A stretch of DNA of 23,958 bases from Oscillospiraceae bacterium (GTDB lineage: Bacteria; Bacillota; Clostridia; Oscillospirales; Oscillospiraceae), in the NCBI GenBank assembly GCA_020866945.1, contig JAJBVW010000042.1, positions 11,221-35,178 of the forward strand, given 5' to 3'. Below the pieces are notes generated by a model. It made no database searches, was not told where the DNA came from, and saw only the letters and a list, made by a program, of their open reading frames with translations. Every line of letters begins with the position of its first letter. Position 1 is the first letter of the stretch. Shown one piece after another: positions 22,965 to 23,958 of the stretch. Position numbers and translations under genes: made by a program.

Positions 22965-22993
22965 AGCATACGTCAAAACGATTACAATTTCAA
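22965..22993 (-). promoter_or_regulatory. Probable promoter of the SGNH-MBOAT operon
   Basis: On the minus strand TTGAAA (22988-22993), 17 bases, TATGCT (22965-22970), about 90 bases before the GTG start at 22874. An alternative upstream pair, TTGTGA and TATATA with 18 bases between, lies near 23048-23077. Confidence 0.45.
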
Positions 22994-23045
22994 CTACAAA
23001 CCTTGTTTTTTCTGCCTTAAATTTGTGAAATTTTAAAATTAAATC

Positions 23046-23066
23046 TTATATATGCGTCGTATATAA
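23046..23066. promoter_or_regulatory. Inverted repeat between divergent promoters
   Basis: TTATATA and TATATAA are perfect 7-base arms around TGCGTCG. It lies in the 332-base divergent gap between the SGNH operon and the adenylation gene, upstream of both promoter sets, where a shared regulator could bind. The rest of the gap (22875-23206) holds the promoters listed and no open frame. Confidence 0.35.
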
Positions 23067-23090
23067 AACGTCACAAAAGCCTCCGGGGAC

Positions 23091-23119
23091 TTGACAGCGG
23101 GGGATGGTTTGGGGATAAT
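23091..23119 (+). promoter_or_regulatory. Upstream promoter of the adenylation gene
   Basis: TTGACA (23091-23096), 17 bases, GATAAT (23114-23119). Confidence 0.65.
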
Positions 23120-23144
23120 ATAACAAGTGCATGACCAACGCCCC

Positions 23145-23173
23145 TTGACAGGAAAACATGGGAGCGTTAAAAT
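23145..23173 (+). promoter_or_regulatory. Downstream promoter of the adenylation gene
   Basis: TTGACA (23145-23150), 17 bases, TAAAAT (23168-23173). It would give a leader of about 27 bases. It lies exactly 54 bases after the first promoter. Confidence 0.6.
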
Positions 23174-23206
23174 TGTGATAAAGATGTCAAAAAAGGGAAC
23201 GTGACC

Positions 23207-23958
23207 ATGGGGAATGTATTGGAATATCTGGAGGAGTCCTGCCAGCGGCGGCCGGAGACGGTCGCTGTGGCGGATGGAGAGGCGGCGCTGACCTTCCGGC
23301 AGCTGCGGGCGGCGGCATACGGCCTGGGCCGGTATCTCGCAGAAAACGGCCTGGCGGACAGGCCCGTGGGCCTGTATGCGCGGCGGAGGGCCGCCGTTAT
23401 CGCGGCCATGCTCGGCTGCGCGGCGGCGGGGGTGTGCTATGTGCCCCTGAACCCGGACGCCCCGGCGGAGAAGAACCAGAAGATACTCCGTCACGCGGGC
23501 GTGGGCCTTATCCTAGGCTTTGGGGAGGGCGAATATGACGGCGCGGCGGAGGGCTGCCGGTATATCCCCTATGACAGTCTTACCCTTCCGGCGGCGGACG
23601 CGCCGGCGGTCACGCCTGCGGCGGCGGATACGCTGTATATCATCTATACCTCCGGCTCCACCGGGGAGCCAAAGGGCATACGCAAGAGCCACGGCGCGGT
23701 GATGGATTTCATCGAGGCATACGTCCGGGAGCTGAATTTCTCCTCGGAGGAAATCATTGGAAACCAGACACCCTTCTGCTTCGATGCCTCCGCCAAGGAC
23801 ATCTACCTCATGCTGAAAACCGGCGCGCGGCTGGAAATTATTCCCTCGGAAAAGTTCATTTTCCCCGTGACGCTGATTGAATATTTAAATGAAAGGGCCA
23901 TGACCTTCATTTCCTGGGTGCCGTCGGCCTTGGCGGTGGTGGCAAGGCTGCGCACCTT
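23207..23958 (+). CDS. Amino-acid-type adenylation (AMP-binding) enzyme, DltA-like, 3' end outside window
   Basis: The first 250 residues are open to the window edge. The P-loop-like core motif A3 is IIYTSGSTGEPKGIRKSH at about 145-162. N-terminal features TFRQLRAAAYGLGRYL and YVPLNPDAPAEKNQKIL, then PFCFDASAKDIYLMLKTGARLEIIP and FISWVPSALAVV, match adenylation domains of the NRPS/DltA group. Such enzymes activate an amino acid (D-alanine in DltA) as an adenylate and load it on a carrier protein. The ATG at 23207 follows GGGA by 8 bases; an in-frame GTG at 23201 is the alternative. It is divergent from an MBOAT/SGNH operon and could supply its acyl donor. Carrier, condensation or reductase parts, if any, lie beyond the window. 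Confidence 0.82.
   Translation, partial: MGNVLEYLEESCQRRPETVAVADGEAALTFRQLRAAAYGLGRYLAENGLADRPVGLYARRRAAVIAAMLGCAAAGVCYVPLNPDAPAEKNQKILRHAGVGLILGFGEGEYDGAAEGCRYIPYDSLTLPAADAPAVTPAAADTLYIIYTSGSTGEPKGIRKSHGAVMDFIEAYVRELNFSSEEIIGNQTPFCFDASAKDIYLMLKTGARLEIIPSEKFIFPVTLIEYLNERAMTFISWVPSALAVVARLRT

Noticed and set aside
23162..23190. Minus-strand promoter from the TTGACA at 23185-23190
   Set aside because: No -10-like hexamer at 16-18 bases.

Overview
The window looks like chromosomal DNA of a GC-rich, spore-forming Clostridia, most likely an Oscillospiraceae-type gut bacterium. This rests on a lone spoVAC gene, Firmicutes-type promoters and ribosome sites, InlB-type and BspA-type surface repeats, a queT transporter, and the general codon and GC character. 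No rRNA, tRNA, CRISPR array, insertion sequence or phage gene was seen.

Left part (1-8.9 kb): the 3' end of a large multi-domain surface protein, interrupted by an in-frame TAG at 106-108. It is followed by an unrecognised four-helix membrane protein, a convergent queT transporter with a structured leader that could be a preQ1-type riboswitch, and spoVAC, whose upstream region resembles a forespore promoter. Next come a minus-strand pair (YpsA-like SLOG protein, then a membrane-anchored alpha/beta hydrolase), a small lipoprotein with 11-residue repeats, and a zinc alcohol dehydrogenase of the butanediol dehydrogenase type behind a near-consensus promoter.

Middle (8.9-17.5 kb, minus strand): one compact aromatic operon, aroF-tyrA-aroB-aroA-aroC-chorismate mutase-aroE/aroK fusion-aroQ-dsdA. 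Most junctions are ATGA, TAATG or a few bases. It holds every step from DAHP to chorismate plus the tyrosine branch, and ends with a D-serine ammonia-lyase. It starts from a perfect TTGACA-N17-TATAAT promoter. Between promoter and aroF sits an 18-codon open frame, MNRFSSAYYYFTYYFFKR, with a ribosome site and with its Tyr/Phe codons inside a perfect hairpin. This is the layout of a ribosome-mediated attenuator.

Right part (17.7-24 kb): a minus-strand operon with an LRR/InlB-repeat/SGNH protein, a small membrane protein, an MBOAT O-acyltransferase, and a second SGNH protein with a C-terminal LRR. Divergent from it is an amino-acid-type adenylation enzyme (cut by the window end). Activating enzyme, MBOAT and SGNH partners recall the Dlt/AlgI-AlgX logic of acylating a cell-surface polymer. 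Here the SGNH proteins are fused to protein-binding surface modules in opposite domain orders, which I have not seen described; this is the best candidate for a new system in the window.
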